NCBI RefSeq assembly: GCF_018383585.1
Contig: NZ_JAHAMK010000037.1
Location: forward strand, 1-40,241
Reading direction: 5' to 3'
DNA from: Microvirga sp. 3-52
GTDB taxonomy: Bacteria > Pseudomonadota > Alphaproteobacteria > Rhizobiales > Beijerinckiaceae
Length of the DNA: 40,241 bases
Both the position numbers and the translations under genes were made by a program. Each line of letters begins with the position of its first letter. Position 1 is the first letter of the stretch. Below are positions 24,958-36,601 of the stretch, in pieces. The notes below the pieces were generated by a model, which did not search any database, was not told where the DNA came from, and saw only the letters and a program-made list of their open reading frames with translations.

Positions 24958-26406
24958 GTGTCCGTTATCACCGATTTCGCCTCCCGCGCGGGTTCTGCCG
25001 CGCAATCGCTCTGGGAGGCCTCCGGCCAGCTGATCCAGCCCTCCCTCCGCCTCGGTGTCACGGGGCTCGCCCGTTCCGGCAAGACCGTGTTCACCACTGC
25101 CCTCGTGCATCATCTTACGCGCGGCACGAACCTTCCGGCGTTCCGGGCTTCTGCCGAGGGCCGCATCCGGCGGGCGCATCTGGCGCACCAGCCGGACGAT
25201 GCGGTGCCGCGCTTTCCCTACGAGGAGCACATGGCGGCGCTCACCGAGAGCCGCCGCTGGCCGCAATCCACGAACCGGATCAGCGAGTTGCGGGTGGATG
25301 TTGAATACGAGCGCAAGTCGGGTTGGCGCACGGGGCCGGCCTCGCTTGCCCTCGATATCGTGGATTATCCCGGGGAATGGCTGCTCGACCTCGCGCTTCT
25401 CGATGCCGGCTATGCGGAATGGTCCCGCCAGACCATCGAAGCAAGCCGCAAGCGCGACCGGGCGGCCACGGCAGGATCCTGGCACGAGACGCTGAAAATC
25501 CTCGATCCTGCAGGGTCTTCCGACGAGATGCTCGCATCGAAGGCGAGCGAAGCCTTCAAGGATTATCTCACCGCCCTGCGCGCAGGCTCCGAGGCCGTTG
25601 CGACCACGCCGCCGGGGCGGTTCCTCATGCCGGGCGATCTCGCGGGCTCGCCCGCGCTCACCTTCGCGCCCCTCGACCTCCCTCAGGGGCAGCCGATCGC
25701 CCCGGGCAGTTTCGCGGCTCTCATGGAGAGGCGCTTCGAGGCCTACAAGACCCACGTCGTCCGGCCGTTCTTCCGCGATCATTTCCAGCGGATCGACCGA
25801 CAGATCGTGCTGGTTGACGTGCTCGCCGCCATCGACGCCGGGCCGGTGGCCCTCGCCGAACTGGAAGACGCTCTCGACCAGGTGCTCATGGCCTTCCGGA
25901 TCGGGCGCAACACGCTCCTGTCCCGCCTGTTCTCGCCGCGCGCCGACCGGGTCCTGTTCGCGGCCACCAAGGCCGATCACATCCACCATACGGACCACGA
26001 CCGGCTGGATGCGATCCTGCGCCTTCTCGTGAACCGGGCCTCGCGCCGGACCGAGGCCGCCGGTGCGCGGGTCGGAACGGTGGCGCTTGCCTCCGTGCGC
26101 GCCACGCGGGAGACGAGCATCCGCGAAGGCCGCGAGACCCTGCGCGCCGTGGCGGGCATTCCCGAGGCGGGGGAGCGGGTCGGGGACGACATCTTCGACG
26201 GCGAGACCGAGGCCGCGATCTTCCCGGGCGAGTTGCCGGAGACGGCGGAGGCCGTGTTCCAGGGAGCCATTCCGCCGGGCTCCTTCCGGTTCCCGCGCTT
26301 CCGTCCGCCGAAACTGCCGGTCGATGCGGCGGGCCGCACGGCCAAGATGCCCCATATCCGCCTCGACCGGGCCCTTGAATTCCTGCTGGGGGATCGCTTC
26401 GCATGA
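24958..26406 (+). CDS. ycjX: YcjX-family P-loop NTPase (DUF463)
   Basis: 482 residues. Walker A GLARSGKT lies at residues 36-43, followed by VFTTALVHHLTRGTNLPAF, a hallmark of YcjX. DIVDYPGEW and ATKADHIHH are the switch/Walker B and NKxD-like regions. YcjX is a stress-induced GTP/ATP-binding protein of unknown job, linked in enterobacteria to the phage shock and heat-shock regulons. The start codon is GTG. The stop overlaps the next start by four bases (ATGA), giving the conserved ycjX-ycjF pairing. Confidence 0.92.
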   Translation: MSVITDFASRAGSAAQSLWEASGQLIQPSLRLGVTGLARSGKTVFTTALVHHLTRGTNLPAFRASAEGRIRRAHLAHQPDDAVPRFPYEEHMAALTESRRWPQSTNRISELRVDVEYERKSGWRTGPASLALDIVDYPGEWLLDLALLDAGYAEWSRQTIEASRKRDRAATAGSWHETLKILDPAGSSDEMLASKASEAFKDYLTALRAGSEAVATTPPGRFLMPGDLAGSPALTFAPLDLPQGQPIAPGSFAALMERRFEAYKTHVVRPFFRDHFQRIDRQIVLVDVLAAIDAGPVALAELEDALDQVLMAFRIGRNTLLSRLFSPRADRVLFAATKADHIHHTDHDRLDAILRLLVNRASRRTEAAGARVGTVALASVRATRETSIREGRETLRAVAGIPEAGERVGDDIFDGETEAAIFPGELPETAEAVFQGAIPPGSFRFPRFRPPKLPVDAAGRTAKMPHIRLDRALEFLLGDRFA

Positions 26407-27389
26407 GCCGCCAACCTCGCGCCTATCGTCTCGACGACCCGAACGTCACGGCCGGCGCCGTGCAGGTGACCGAGGAGCCCTTCGACGCCATCGAGGCCGC
26501 CGACGGCATCGTGGTGCCCATGGGCGAGAAACGCCGTGCGCCCTGGCTCGGCATCCTGCTCTCCGCGTTGTCGGGCCTCCTCCTGCTGGGGCTCGGGCTC
26601 GCGGTCGAGAACCTGATCGTCGATCTCTATGCCATTGCGCCCTGGCTCGGCTGGGTGGCCCTGGGGCTCGCTGTCCTGGCCCTCCTGGCTTTTCTCGCCA
26701 TCATCGGTCGCGAGGTGTCGGGGATCTGGCGCGAGCAGAAGATCGAGAGCCTGCGCGAGGCGGCCATCGACGCGCTCGCGGTCAAGGACCACAGGGCGGC
26801 AAAGGGCATCGTCTCCGAGCTCCTGAACCTTTATGGCGGCCGCGCGTCGGCAGCCCAGGGAAGCACCCGCCTGCGGGGCCTTACCGACGAGATCATCGAT
26901 GCCGACGACCGTCTCGCCATTGCCGAGCGCGAGTTGCTGGCGCCCCTCGATCTCCAGGCCAAGCGGGCGATCGCCGGTGCGGCGAAGCAGGTCTCCCTCG
27001 TGACGGCGGTGAGCCCCCGGGCCATCGTCGACGTGGCGTTCGTGATCTTCGTGGCGGTCAGGCTCCTGCGGACGCTCGCCCGGATCTATGGCGGCAGGCC
27101 GGGCCTGTTCGGATTTCTGCGGCTGGCCAAGGCCGCCTTCAACCACCTCGCGGTGACGGGAGGCATGGCCGTGGGCGACAGCCTCATGCAGCAGGTTCTG
27201 GGCTTGGGCCTGGCCGCCCGGATCTCGGCCAAGCTCGGGGAGGGGGTCCTGAACGGGCTCATGACCGCCCGGTTCGGCCTCGCGGCGCTCTCCGTCTGCC
27301 GTCCGCTCCCCTTCATTCGCGAGGAGGCGCCCAAGATCGGCGATGTGGCCGGCGAACTGATCAGCCGGGCCGAGGCGGCAGCCTCGTAA
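26403..27389 (+). CDS. ycjF: YcjF-like inner-membrane protein (TIGR01620/DUF697)
   Basis: 328 residues. A cytosolic N-terminus is followed by two membrane segments (about 47-68 and 79-102), a helical middle part and a DUF697-like hydrophobic C-terminal region. It is the usual partner of YcjX and probably tethers that NTPase to the membrane. The ATGA overlap with ycjX supports coupled translation. The stop lies 151 bp before dksA, which has its own promoter-like sequence. Confidence 0.9.
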   Translation: MSRQPRAYRLDDPNVTAGAVQVTEEPFDAIEAADGIVVPMGEKRRAPWLGILLSALSGLLLLGLGLAVENLIVDLYAIAPWLGWVALGLAVLALLAFLAIIGREVSGIWREQKIESLREAAIDALAVKDHRAAKGIVSELLNLYGGRASAAQGSTRLRGLTDEIIDADDRLAIAERELLAPLDLQAKRAIAGAAKQVSLVTAVSPRAIVDVAFVIFVAVRLLRTLARIYGGRPGLFGFLRLAKAAFNHLAVTGGMAVGDSLMQQVLGLGLAARISAKLGEGVLNGLMTARFGLAALSVCRPLPFIREEAPKIGDVAGELISRAEAAAS

Positions 27390-27477
27390 AGGTGCGGCAA
27401 ATCGTTCAGGCCCGATCTTTCCAAGGCTCAAAAGAGGGACCTTGGCCACTTAGACAAATCGATGACACTTAATGTCG

Positions 27478-27506
27478 TTGTCGCCGACCCTGCTTGCCTA
27501 TATAGG
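27478..27506 (+). promoter_or_regulatory. Possible dksA promoter
   Basis: TTGTCG (27478-27483) and TATAGG (27501-27506) with a 17-bp spacer, 35 bp before the dksA ATG. TATATAGG gives an AT-rich -10 in otherwise GC-rich DNA. No transcript evidence. Confidence 0.35.
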
Positions 27507-27540
27507 GGCGCCACGGTTCATCGGGGAAGAACGGCTGAAC

Positions 27541-27960
27541 ATGACAGATATCGTGATTGATGAGGGTTATCGTCCGACAGAAGACGAGCCCTTCATGAAT
27601 GAACGGCAGAGGGAGTATTTCAGGCGCAAGCTGATCCGTTGGAAGCACGACATCCTCAAAGAGGCTCAGGAAACTCTCGCCACCTTGCAGAGCGAGAACG
27701 AGAACCATCCTGACCTTGCGGATCGCGCCTCCTCGGAAACGGATCGCGCCATCGAGCTTCGCGCCAGGGATCGCCAGCGCAAGCTCATCGCCAAGATCGA
27801 TGCCGCTCTCTCGCGGATCGAGGACGGCTCTTATGGCTATTGCGAGGAGACTGGGGATCCGATCTCCCTCAAGCGCCTGGAGGCGCGGCCCATCGCGACG
27901 CTTTCGCTGGAGGCGCAGGAGCGTCACGAGCGAAACGAGCGCGTCTATCGGGACGACTGA
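27541..27960 (+). CDS. dksA: RNA polymerase-binding transcription factor DksA (one-cysteine type)
   Basis: 139 residues. The coiled-coil tip carries DLADRASSETD with the two Asp and the Ala needed to act in the polymerase secondary channel. The C-terminal globular part has YGYCEETGDPISLKRLEARP and ATLSLEAQERHE. Only Cys101 remains of the four zinc ligands of E. coli DksA; Thr, Ser and Ala take the other places. That is usual for alphaproteobacterial DksA. It works with ppGpp to reset transcription in starvation. The ATG at 27541 sits after GGGGAAGAACGG. A strong hairpin terminator follows. Confidence 0.95.
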   Translation: MTDIVIDEGYRPTEDEPFMNERQREYFRRKLIRWKHDILKEAQETLATLQSENENHPDLADRASSETDRAIELRARDRQRKLIAKIDAALSRIEDGSYGYCEETGDPISLKRLEARPIATLSLEAQERHERNERVYRDD

Positions 27961-27991
27961 TCGCTCCTGCCACTAACCTACCATCAAATCG

Positions 27992-28018
27992 AAAGGGCTC
28001 CGCAAGCGGAGCCCTTTT
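27992..28018. terminator. Bidirectional terminator between dksA and the fliO-like gene
   Basis: Near-perfect hairpin AAAGGGCTCCGC AA GCGGAGCCCTTT with T residues after it in the plus direction and a matching U run in the minus direction. It serves dksA (stop at 27960) and the convergent gene ending at 28047. Confidence 0.88.
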
Positions 28019-28046
28019 CCGTTCGCCTTGAGATCGCTGAGGTGCC

Positions 28047-29300
28047 TCAGCCCTTCTTGCTCGGATCGAGCGGACGTCCGAGAAGGCGGGCGAACTCCGC
28101 CTCGATATCGTCGACGGAGAACGGGTCCGTCGGCTTCTGAGCTGCCCCAGGCGCTTCCTTGGCCTGAGGCGGCAGCGGAGCCGTCACGAGGGGGGAAGGC
28201 GGCACAGGACGGATGGGCTCCGGGGCGGGAGCGAGCCTGGCTGGCGGGGTGGCCTCCGGCTCCTCTGCAGGTTTCTCTTCGTCCCGCGGCTCATCCAAGA
28301 CGGCGACATGCTCCGCATCCGCCTGAGTCGGCTCGAGAATCTCCTCCTCGTCCCTGACATCATCAGGTTCTGACGGGGCTGCGGCAGGGGGCGGAGCGGT
28401 CGGGGAAACGGCGGGAGGAGGAACCGGGATCGCCGGACGCTTCAGTGCCTCTTCGAGCTGCTTTGCCATATCCGACAGGAGACCCGCATCCGGTGCTGGC
28501 CGATCCGACGGAGCCGGTCTTTCTACCAGTGTAGGCTCAGGCTCCCGGACCGGTTCAGGCTGCACCGGGGGGGCGGGAGGAACCGGGGTTGGACGGGACT
28601 GAAACGGCGGAGGCGTGAAGGCCGGGCGCGGCTCTGGACGCTCCACCACGGGCGCGGATGGGGCGTTTCGCGGAGCATCCTGGAAAGAGGGTGTCCTCGC
28701 CTCGGCACGCAGGCCCTGGATGGCCGGAGCGGCCGAGACCGCAACGGCGTCAGGCTTCAGCACGGGTTCGGGATGGGACGGAACCGGGGCGCTCACCGTG
28801 GCGACAGGTGCGAGCTCCTGATCGATGTCCGACTCTTCGGAGGGGCGTCGCACGAAGGCGCCGAGCTGGGCCGCGAGCTGGCTTTCGATGGACGGGCGAC
28901 CATTGGACTCGACATGCGGGGGACGGGGAGCCTGATCCAATGTCGGCTCGAAGCGCTCCACACCCGTGTCGTTAGACGGAGCGGGAATGCGAGCGCCGGC
29001 GACGCGAACGATGTTGGTCTCGATCACCACGTCATTGGGGCCGCCGATGAGAAGAAGGTGCTCGACGTTGTCGCGCCGCAGAAGAAGAAGCTGTCGTTGC
29101 CGGTCGAGATCGTAGACATCGACGATGCCGAGCCGCGGCTGTCGGCTGCCGCGGCCGCGATCGCTGCCCGGCATCATCAGGCGGGCGCCTGTCAGCTTGC
29201 GGAAGACTACACCGAAGAGCACGAGCAGGATCAGAATGATCGCGAATGCAATCGCGAATTGGACTGCTCGTGACGCTTCGATACCGAAAAGAGATGACAC
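28047..29300 (-). CDS. fliO: FliO-like single-pass membrane protein with long Pro-rich tail
   Basis: 417 residues. One membrane segment lies at about 13-34. It is followed by a FliO-type small domain (about 56-98: RLGIVDVYDLDRQRQLLLL, then NVEHLLLIGG and VIETNI). The remaining 300 residues are Pro, Ala and Glu rich and probably disordered, ending in AEFARLLGRPLDPSKKG. FliO helps assemble the flagellar export gate, but no other flagellar gene is in this window, so the flagellar role is uncertain. The start is GTG at 29300 with a weak GAGAG site. An exact CtrA box lies 85 bp upstream, which fits either a flagellar or a cell-cycle role. Confidence 0.72.
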   Translation of the reverse strand: MSSLFGIEASRAVQFAIAFAIILILLVLFGVVFRKLTGARLMMPGSDRGRGSRQPRLGIVDVYDLDRQRQLLLLRRDNVEHLLLIGGPNDVVIETNIVRVAGARIPAPSNDTGVERFEPTLDQAPRPPHVESNGRPSIESQLAAQLGAFVRRPSEESDIDQELAPVATVSAPVPSHPEPVLKPDAVAVSAAPAIQGLRAEARTPSFQDAPRNAPSAPVVERPEPRPAFTPPPFQSRPTPVPPAPPVQPEPVREPEPTLVERPAPSDRPAPDAGLLSDMAKQLEEALKRPAIPVPPPAVSPTAPPPAAAPSEPDDVRDEEEILEPTQADAEHVAVLDEPRDEEKPAEEPEATPPARLAPAPEPIRPVPPSPLVTAPLPPQAKEAPGAAQKPTDPFSVDDIEAEFARLLGRPLDPSKKG

Positions 29301-29384
29301 GATGTACTCTCAAGTGTTTGCAGGCCTATGCAGGCCAGTTCTGTGGTGGTTGTACCACATTGACCGTCAAAGCCAGCGACAAGG

Positions 29385-29400
29385 TTAACAGATGGTTAAC
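29385..29400 (+). promoter_or_regulatory. CtrA box between fliO-like gene and cckA
   Basis: TTAA-CAGATGG-TTAAC matches the full CtrA consensus TTAA-N7-TTAAC exactly. It lies 85 bp before the FliO-like start (minus strand) and 290 bp before cckA. Distance favours the FliO-like gene as the target. The 389-bp gap (29301-29689) holds no gene; it also contains GCAGGCC direct repeats near 29320-29337. Confidence 0.65.
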
Positions 29401-29626
29401 GCATGCTGGGTTCTGAGGGCGGGCATGTGGATGAGGATCGGTCCTCAACAATGGGACCAAAATGGGTCTGTTCGCACTTTCATCAAGGAAAATAGGGATT
29501 TCCTATGACGAAATCGTTCTGCAATGGCTCTACTTACGCAGTTGAGGCCTTGCATCGGCTCATGGCTCCGCCTTAGAGGTCGATCAATAATTTACGTGTA
29601 AGATGAGTGACAAAGATCGAGCGGCT

Positions 29627-29644
29627 GGCTGCAACGTTGCAGCC
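29627..29644. promoter_or_regulatory. Perfect 18-bp palindrome upstream of cckA
   Basis: GGCTGCAACGTTGCAGCC is self-complementary over 18 bases and has no loop, as in an operator for a dimeric regulator. It ends 45 bp before the cckA ATG. The regulator is unknown. Confidence 0.45.
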
Positions 29645-29689
29645 GGTGCTGTAAGGCACACCCGCCTCCGTTGAGGATGTTGACATTCC

Positions 29690-32221
29690 ATGGCTTACGA
29701 GGGCGACACGCCGAAGGGCTCGGCCATCGACCGTTCTGACCGTCACGGCCATATCGGATGGGTCCTGCTTCTGGCCGGCGTCTTGGTCGGCGCGACCTTG
29801 AGCCTGCGCTTTATCGGCATGGAGCAGACCCAGCCTCTGATCCTCGGGCTTCTCGCCTTCTTCGCCATGGCCGGCGTCTTCTTCCTTTTCGCCATGGCAA
29901 TCGGCGTCGTTCAATTTTCCGGGCAGACAACACGCAACGATATCACCAAGCTTATGGCCGACACGTCGAGCGACGGGCTCGTGGTGATCGAGGCCGACGG
30001 GCGCATCACCTATGCCAACGAAGCCTATCTCCTGGTCGCCGGTTTGCAGGGTGGGGAAATGCGCCCCGTGGAGCGGCTGTTCATGGGCGCACCCGAGGTC
30101 TCGGAGGCGATCTACCGCCTGGCTCAGGCCGCACGCGAGCATCGCACGGGCACCGAGGAAATCCGCCTTTCCCCATCGTTGAACGGCGCTCAGGAATTCG
30201 GCTGGTATCGCGTGCGCGTGCGCCCTGTGCCGCGTCCCAACGGACGGCAGGCGGCGCTCTGGACCATCTCCGAGGTCACACATGAGCGCGAGCGCCAGGA
30301 GAACGTTTTCCAGGAACTCCAGCACGCCATCGATTATCTCGATCACGCCCCGGCGGGATTCCTGTCGGTCGATCCCGAGGGCTCGATCATCTACCTGAAC
30401 GCAACCCTCGCCTCGTGGCTCGATTACGACCTCGCCCAAGTCGGCTCGGGAGGACTGAGCCTCACCGACATCGTGCCTCGAGACGTGGTGTCATTGATGA
30501 CATCGTTCTCCGGTGAGCCGAGCAGCGTGCGAACGGAGACGTTCGATCTCGACCTGCGTCGCCGTAACGGCCAGTTTCTCCCGGTGCGCCTCTATCACCG
30601 CATCGCCTTCGGGCAGGACGGACGGATGGGCGCTTCCCGGACGCTCGTTCTCAACCGCTCGGCGGGAGGAGAGGTGGACGAGGGACAGCGCGCCGCCGAA
30701 GTGCGCTTTGCCCGGTTCTTCAACAACACTCCCATTGCCATCGCGACGGTCAATCAGGCTGGTCGTATCATCCATGCCAACGCACCCTTTTCCAAACTGT
30801 TCGGCACGGTGACGCGTGTGGTCGAGAGCGGGTCCAACGGAGCATCGATCCTCGACACGTTCCGTGAGCGCGGGCCCATCGAGGCTGCCCTCAGGGCGGC
30901 GGCGGACAACAAGGGAGACATTCCGCCTCTGGAACTCCAGACGGCAGGCGAAAGCGGCGGCTCCGTGCGGGTCTGGGTGACCCCGGTCGGGGATACGGGA
31001 GCGGAAGGCGAGACGGCCATTCTTTACGCCCTCGACACCACCGACTTCCGTAAAGTGGAGGAGCAGCTCGCCCAATCGCAGAAGATGAATGCGGTGGGGC
31101 AACTCGCCGGCGGCGTCGCGCACGACTTCAACAACGTGCTGCAGGCGATCATCGGCTACAGCGATCTGCTTCTTGCCAACCACCGGCCGACCGATCCGTC
31201 ATTCCAGGACATCATGCAGATCAAGCAGAACGCGAATCGGGCCGCGAGCCTGGTGCGCCAGCTGCTCGCCTTCTCCCGCCGCCAGACTCTGCGGCCGGAG
31301 GTTCTGAACCTCAACGACCGGCTCTACGACCTCTCCATGCTGCTGAAGCGTCTGCTGGGCGAACGCGTGGAGCTGGATCTCAGCCACGGCCGGGACCTCT
31401 GGTTCGTGAAGGCGGACGTGAACCAGTTCGAGCAAGTGGTGGTGAACCTCGCCGTCAACGCGCGAGACGCCATGCCCAACGGCGGCAAGCTCGCGATCCG
31501 CACGGCGAATGTCTCGACAGCCGAAGCGGCCCGCCGCAACGTAAGCGCCATGCCGCCGGCCGATTACGTGGTAGTCGAGGTGTCCGATACGGGCTCGGGC
31601 ATGACCGCGGAGGTTCTGGAAAAGATCTTCGAGCCCTTCTTCACCACCAAGGAAGTGGGCAAGGGTACGGGTTTAGGCCTCTCCACCGTCTTCGGCATCG
31701 TCAAGCAGTCGGGCGGCTATATCGACGTGAATTCGAAGCCCGGCGAGGGCACGACCTTCAGCATCTACCTGCCGCGCCACGTTCCGGACGTTCAGGAAGC
31801 CCCCGAGGAAGCGAAGGCCGACGTGCCGAAGAAGCCCGCCGCCGACATGACGGGGCAGGGCACCATCCTTCTCGTGGAGGACGAGGATCCGGTCCGCGCC
31901 GTCAATGCCCGGGCGCTCTCCGCCCGGGGTTACACGGTGCTGGAGGCCGAATCCGGCATCGCGGCACTGGAGATCATCCAGGAACGGGGCGCGCCCGTCG
32001 ATCTCGTGGTCTCCGATGTGGTCATGCCGGAGATGGACGGACCGACCTTGCTCGGCGAGCTGCGCAAGCTCTACCCCGACCTGAAGGTGATTTTCGTCTC
32101 CGGTTACGCGGAAGAAGCCTTCCGTAAGAACCTGCCGGAAGGTGAGGATTTCAACTTCCTGCCCAAGCCCTTCAGCCTGCGTCAGCTGGTCGAGACCGTG
32201 AAGCAGGTGATAGGACAGTAA
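29690..32221 (+). CDS. cckA: Cell-cycle hybrid histidine kinase CckA
   Basis: 843 residues. Two membrane segments lie at about 22-39 and 50-73. PAS-like sensor domains follow (about 90-200, 210-325, 340-455), then a HisKA domain with [12 protein letters not shown] (phospho-accepting His478). The ATP-binding HATPase domain has [17 protein letters not shown] and GKGTGLGLS. The C-terminal receiver has [12 protein letters not shown] (Asp776). This order is that of CckA, which feeds phosphate through ChpT to the master regulator CtrA and to CpdR. The two N-terminal segments, the HxFNN-type box and the recA-alaS neighbours support CckA over a generic hybrid kinase. Start: ATG at 29690 after GAGGA. 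CtrA boxes lie on both sides, consistent with feedback. Confidence 0.93.
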   Translation: MAYEGDTPKGSAIDRSDRHGHIGWVLLLAGVLVGATLSLRFIGMEQTQPLILGLLAFFAMAGVFFLFAMAIGVVQFSGQTTRNDITKLMADTSSDGLVVIEADGRITYANEAYLLVAGLQGGEMRPVERLFMGAPEVSEAIYRLAQAAREHRTGTEEIRLSPSLNGAQEFGWYRVRVRPVPRPNGRQAALWTISEVTHERERQENVFQELQHAIDYLDHAPAGFLSVDPEGSIIYLNATLASWLDYDLAQVGSGGLSLTDIVPRDVVSLMTSFSGEPSSVRTETFDLDLRRRNGQFLPVRLYHRIAFGQDGRMGASRTLVLNRSAGGEVDEGQRAAEVRFARFFNNTPIAIATVNQAGRIIHANAPFSKLFGTVTRVVESGSNGASILDTFRERGPIEAALRAAADNKGDIPPLELQTAGESGGSVRVWVTPVGDTGAEGETAILYALDTTDFRKVEEQLAQSQKMNAVGQLAGGVAHDFNNVLQAIIGYSDLLLANHRPTDPSFQDIMQIKQNANRAASLVRQLLAFSRRQTLRPEVLNLNDRLYDLSMLLKRLLGERVELDLSHGRDLWFVKADVNQFEQVVVNLAVNARDAMPNGGKLAIRTANVSTAEAARRNVSAMPPADYVVVEVSDTGSGMTAEVLEKIFEPFFTTKEVGKGTGLGLSTVFGIVKQSGGYIDVNSKPGEGTTFSIYLPRHVPDVQEAPEEAKADVPKKPAADMTGQGTILLVEDEDPVRAVNARALSARGYTVLEAESGIAALEIIQERGAPVDLVVSDVVMPEMDGPTLLGELRKLYPDLKVIFVSGYAEEAFRKNLPEGEDFNFLPKPFSLRQLVETVKQVIGQ

Positions 32222-32230
32222 GTGGCTGAT

Positions 32231-32246
32231 TTAACTGCATTTTAAC
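32231..32246 (+). promoter_or_regulatory. CtrA box between cckA and recA
   Basis: TTAA-CTGCATT-TTAAC is an exact TTAA-N7-TTAAC match, 10 bp after the cckA stop, 148 bp before the recA start and 46 bp upstream of the LexA box. Confidence 0.6.
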
Positions 32247-32291
32247 CCTGCGGCATCGTGGCCCGTACGACTTCTGTGAATTCTCTGATGA

Positions 32292-32306
32292 GAACGAAAA
32301 TAGAAC
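32292..32306 (+). promoter_or_regulatory. LexA (SOS) box of recA
   Basis: GAAC-GAAAATA-GAAC is an exact match to the alphaproteobacterial LexA direct repeat GAAC-N7-GAAC. A third GAAC follows ten bases later (32317-32320). Possible promoter elements directly downstream (TTGTGT, then an AT-rich CATATATT at 32331-32338) would put the repressor over the -35 side. Confidence 0.88.
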
Positions 32307-32339
32307 TTGTGTGGGGGAACAAAGTGAGTACATATATTC

Positions 32340-32358
32340 TCTCAACACCGCGTTGAGA
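32340..32358 (+). promoter_or_regulatory. Small hairpin in the recA leader
   Basis: TCTCAAC accgc GTTGAGA, 7-bp perfect arms, ends 35 bp before the recA ATG and lies just downstream of the putative -10. It may shape the leader; the function is unknown. Confidence 0.3.
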
Positions 32359-32393
32359 TTCACTCCTCCTCCATGCCATAAGGATGTTAGGTC

Positions 32394-33488
32394 ATGTCGC
32401 AGTCCTCCCTGAGACTGGTGGAAAGCTCATCAATGGATAAAGATAAATCGAAAGCTCTCGACGCGGCGCTCTCTCAGATCGAGCGTGCCTTCGGTAAGGG
32501 CTCGATCATGCGGCTCGGCAAGGGCCAGCAGCCAGTGGAAATCGAAACCGTTTCGACGGGTTCGCTCGGCCTCGATATCGCGCTCGGCGTAGGTGGTCTG
32601 CCCAGGGGCCGCATCATCGAGATTTACGGGCCGGAATCGTCCGGTAAGACCACGCTGGCGCTGCATACCATCGCCGAGGCCCAGAAGAAGGGCGGCGTCT
32701 GCGCTTTCGTGGACGCGGAACACGCGCTCGATCCCGTTTATGCCCGCAAGCTCGGCGTCAACTTGGACGATCTCCTGATCTCCCAGCCCGACACCGGCGA
32801 GCAGGCGCTCGAAATCGCCGACACGCTGGTGCGCTCCGGCGCGGTGGACGTGCTCGTCATCGACTCGGTGGCGGCCCTGACCCCGAAGGCTGAACTCGAC
32901 GGCGAAATGGGTGAGGTCCAGCCGGGCCTTCAGGCTCGCCTCATGAGCCAAGCCCTGCGCAAGCTCACCGGTTCGATCTCGCGTTCGAACACGATGGTGA
33001 TCTTCATCAACCAGATCCGCATGAAGATCGGCGTCATGTATGGTTCGCCTGAGACGACCACGGGCGGCAACGCGCTGAAGTTCTACGCCTCCGTGCGCCT
33101 CGACATCCGCCGCGTCTCGACCCTGAAGGATCGCGACGATCCGATCGGCAACCAGGTGCGGGTGAAGGTGGTCAAGAACAAGGTCGCTCCGCCCTTCAAG
33201 CAGGTCGAGTTCGACATCATGTTCGGCGAGGGCGTGTCCAAGGTGGGCGAGCTCATCGACCTCGGGGTCAAGGCCGGTATCGTCGACAAGTCCGGCGCCT
33301 GGTTCTCCTATGACAGCCAGCGTCTCGGCCAGGGCCGCGAGAATGCCAAGCAGTTCCTGCGCGACAACCCGGAGGTCGCAGACAAGATCGAAGGCCTCAT
33401 CCGCCAGAATGCCGGCCTCCTGGCCGAACGTATCCTGGAGCAGGCGACCCCGACCGCCGACGACCTGGATGAAGGCTCTGCCGAGTGA
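32394..33488 (+). CDS. recA: Recombinase RecA
   Basis: 364 residues, the usual size for alphaproteobacteria. Walker [10 protein letters not shown], Walker [11 protein letters not shown], the loop 1 region [12 protein letters not shown], and loop 2/MAW region [22 protein letters not shown] are intact, with an acidic tail (DDLDEGSAE). It forms filaments on single-stranded DNA for recombination and triggers LexA cleavage. It carries an exact LexA box upstream and a terminator downstream, so it is its own transcription unit; no recX follows. An alternative in-frame ATG 13 codons later is possible. Confidence 0.99.
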   Translation: MSQSSLRLVESSSMDKDKSKALDAALSQIERAFGKGSIMRLGKGQQPVEIETVSTGSLGLDIALGVGGLPRGRIIEIYGPESSGKTTLALHTIAEAQKKGGVCAFVDAEHALDPVYARKLGVNLDDLLISQPDTGEQALEIADTLVRSGAVDVLVIDSVAALTPKAELDGEMGEVQPGLQARLMSQALRKLTGSISRSNTMVIFINQIRMKIGVMYGSPETTTGGNALKFYASVRLDIRRVSTLKDRDDPIGNQVRVKVVKNKVAPPFKQVEFDIMFGEGVSKVGELIDLGVKAGIVDKSGAWFSYDSQRLGQGRENAKQFLRDNPEVADKIEGLIRQNAGLLAERILEQATPTADDLDEGSAE

Positions 33489-33570
33489 TGCATGGCCCGG
33501 GCTCAGCGCGACCCGATTAGCCGATAAGGCCATGCACAAAAGAGGTTTGCTCTCCTTCAAGGGCAAAGAG

Positions 33571-33601
33571 AGGCCGTCGCGAGAGATCGCGGCGGTCTTT
33601 T
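33571..33601 (+). terminator. recA terminator
   Basis: AGGCCGTCGCGA GAGA TCGCGGCGGTCT forms a 12-bp stem with two G-U pairs and a GAGA tetraloop, ending in TTTT. It lies 83 bp after the recA stop. Confidence 0.75.
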
Positions 33602-33621
33602 CGTTGTTCTCTCGACCAAAT

Positions 33622-33723
33622 GTCGTCCCGGACGAAGCGAAGCGGAGATCCGGAATCGCCGGACAAGAATGGCGCTACCTTCTGCATCCGGTCCCGGATC
33701 GCCTGTCGGCGTCCCGGACGACG
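33622..33723. repeat. Dispersed repeat, family 3, with inverted ends
   Basis: It starts GTCGTCCCGGACGAAGCGAA and ends GTCCCGGACGAC. The two ends are imperfect inverted repeats of each other, and a GGTCCCGGATCGCC motif lies inside. The gap 33489-33835 between recA and alaS holds the terminator, this element and the alaS leader, with no gene. Confidence 0.6.
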
Positions 33724-33835
33724 CAAAGGGATTAGACGACACGCCGCCTCGACAGCGCGGGCGCGGGCGGCTAAAACCGGCCACCACCAAGACCTTGATG
33801 GGCCTTTTGGCCCCTATCCCTGAGTTTGAGAACCC

Positions 33836-36487
<2,652 letters not shown>

Positions 36488-36505
36488 CACCAGTCTTCCC
36501 AACAG

Positions 36506-36538
36506 CGATCCCGGACGGCGAAAGCCGGTCCGGGATCG
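36506..36538. terminator. Strong hairpin after alaS, probable transcription stop
   Basis: CGATCCCGGAC and GTCCGGGATCG are perfect 11-bp arms around an inner GGC-GAAA-GCC stem. There is no T run, so factor-independent termination is not certain; it may instead be a repeat of family 3 type. It lies between the convergent alaS and sorbosone-dehydrogenase-like genes. Confidence 0.5.
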
Positions 36539-36601
36539 TCTGACGACAAGGGCACCGAGCCTGCCATTCTGCGGCAGATACCGATGCTTGGGCGAGGGGA
36601 C

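Noticed and set aside
24181..26355. 724-residue minus-strand open frame opposite the secreted protein and ycjX
   Set aside because: Spans two real genes on the other strand and contains no recognisable domain.
33489..33835. A recX gene after recA
   Set aside because: The gap contains a terminator and a repeat but no suitable open frame.
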